A DNA stretch of 64,000 bases from the NCBI GenBank assembly GCA_963759155.1, contig CAVWXX010000010.1, positions 1 to 64,000 on the forward strand, read 5' to 3'. The stretch is from SZUA-36 sp963759155 (GTDB lineage: Bacteria; Pseudomonadota; Gammaproteobacteria; Xanthomonadales; SZUA-36). The translations under genes and the position numbers were made by a program. A model generated the notes under the pieces. That model had not been told where the DNA came from. It did no database searches and saw only the letters and a program-made list of their open reading frames with translations. This document shows positions 63,645 through 64,000 of the stretch, piece by piece (the first letter of the stretch is position 1; every line of letters starts with the position of its first letter).

Positions 63645-64000
63645 CTACAAGACAAGCAGGCTCACCACAAAATACATCACCAGCGTGATACCACCGGCAA
63701 CCAGTGCATAGGGTAACTGGGTTCTTACGTGTTCCAGCAGGTCACACCCGGATGCGATTGCCGATACGGCCGTGGTATCCGATATCGGTGAGCAGTGATC
63801 ACCAAAAATACCGCCACCCAAAATCGCGGCCAATACCAGCGACGGCGGCAGACCAAGTGCCTGGATCAACGGCACACCTATCGGTATCAATATCGCAAAG
63901 GTCCCCCATGAGGTTCCGGTGGAGAATGATATCAAGGCACCGGCTAAAAACATCATCGGCACGATCAGGTAGATGGGCAGGAATTCACCAACCAGCCCGG
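63645..64000 (-). CDS. NhaC-family Na+/H+ antiporter (partial; 5' end beyond window)
   Basis: The last 118 codons of a carrier; the frame is open to the window edge, so the start lies outside. AGALISFSTGTSWGTFAILIPIGVPL and AAILGGGIFGDHCSPISDTTAVSAIASGCD are the hallmark segments of NhaC/MleN-like antiporters, with the conserved GDHCSPISDTT. These carriers swap Na+ or H+ and sometimes organic anions. It ends 71 bases before the serine hydrolase start and is on the same strand. Confidence 0.9.
   Translation of the reverse strand, partial: GLVGEFLPIYLIVPMMFLAGALISFSTGTSWGTFAILIPIGVPLIQALGLPPSLVLAAILGGGIFGDHCSPISDTTAVSAIASGCDLLEHVRTQLPYALVAGGITLVMYFVVSLLVL

Noticed and set aside
1..64000. CRISPR arrays, tRNA, rRNA genes and insertion sequences
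   Set aside because: I saw no regularly spaced identical repeats with unique spacers, no tRNA-like cloverleaf, no rRNA sequence and no transposase.

Overview
The window looks like a chromosomal segment of a heterotrophic, probably marine, gammaproteobacterium. RapA, a glcDEF operon, TonB-dependent uptake, an Oar-like receptor and TPR sensors of the FlgO/TolB-like type all fit such an organism. No rRNA, tRNA or plasmid/phage backbone is visible, and I cannot name the genus.

Positions 1-16,927 are mixed metabolism and housekeeping: an alkane hydroxylase (AlkB) whose reading frame lacks a normal start codon, a DUF5916 outer-membrane protein, RapA, an acyl-CoA dehydrogenase, YjjX-type NTPase, RsgA, an N-terminal-twitch radical SAM protein, two VOC proteins, DUF1697, a MoxR/vWA pair and an exported D-2-hydroxyacid dehydrogenase. 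Positions 17,434-21,142 hold a coupled run of an exported protein with a kinase-like DRxxN motif, an exported calcineurin-like phosphoesterase and a DUF4239 membrane protein, then a small membrane protein. Next come a methyltransferase, a proline-racemase-family enzyme with a Ser/Thr site, a GST and a crotonase. Positions 25,500-26,622 carry attC-like sites around a nitroreductase gene, which looks like an integron cassette without an integrase. Positions 26,730-34,001 hold two TPR signal proteins, a lipoprotein, a GDSL hydrolase and a rearrangement scar. Positions 34,013-41,786 hold RluA-type pseudouridine synthase, GT9, PPK2, glcDEF and murA.

Positions 41,857-64,000 form the most interesting region: a dense cluster for using peptidoglycan fragments. 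A sugar arm contains NamZ (DUF1343), a MurK/NagK-like BadF kinase, MurQ, NagA, NagB, an AmpG/MurT-like MFS carrier, an SSS symporter and a (frameshifted) TonB-dependent receptor. A peptide arm contains an AmiD-like amidase lipoprotein, L-Ala-D/L-Glu epimerase, LD-carboxypeptidase, an SH3-NlpC/P60 endopeptidase, alanine racemase (frameshifted), a beta-lactamase-family hydrolase, a SpmA/SpmB pair and an NhaC-type antiporter cut by the window end. Together these could take imported muropeptides to fructose-6-phosphate, ammonia, acetate, D-lactate and amino acids.

Intergenic DNA contains at least four long palindromic repeats that share flanks and core words (178-338, 16,981-17,148, 56,668-56,826, 56,925-57,030), plus a short tandem array and a second dispersed repeat. 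Five frameshifts in one receptor gene and one in alr mean either recent decay or consensus errors in the sequence.
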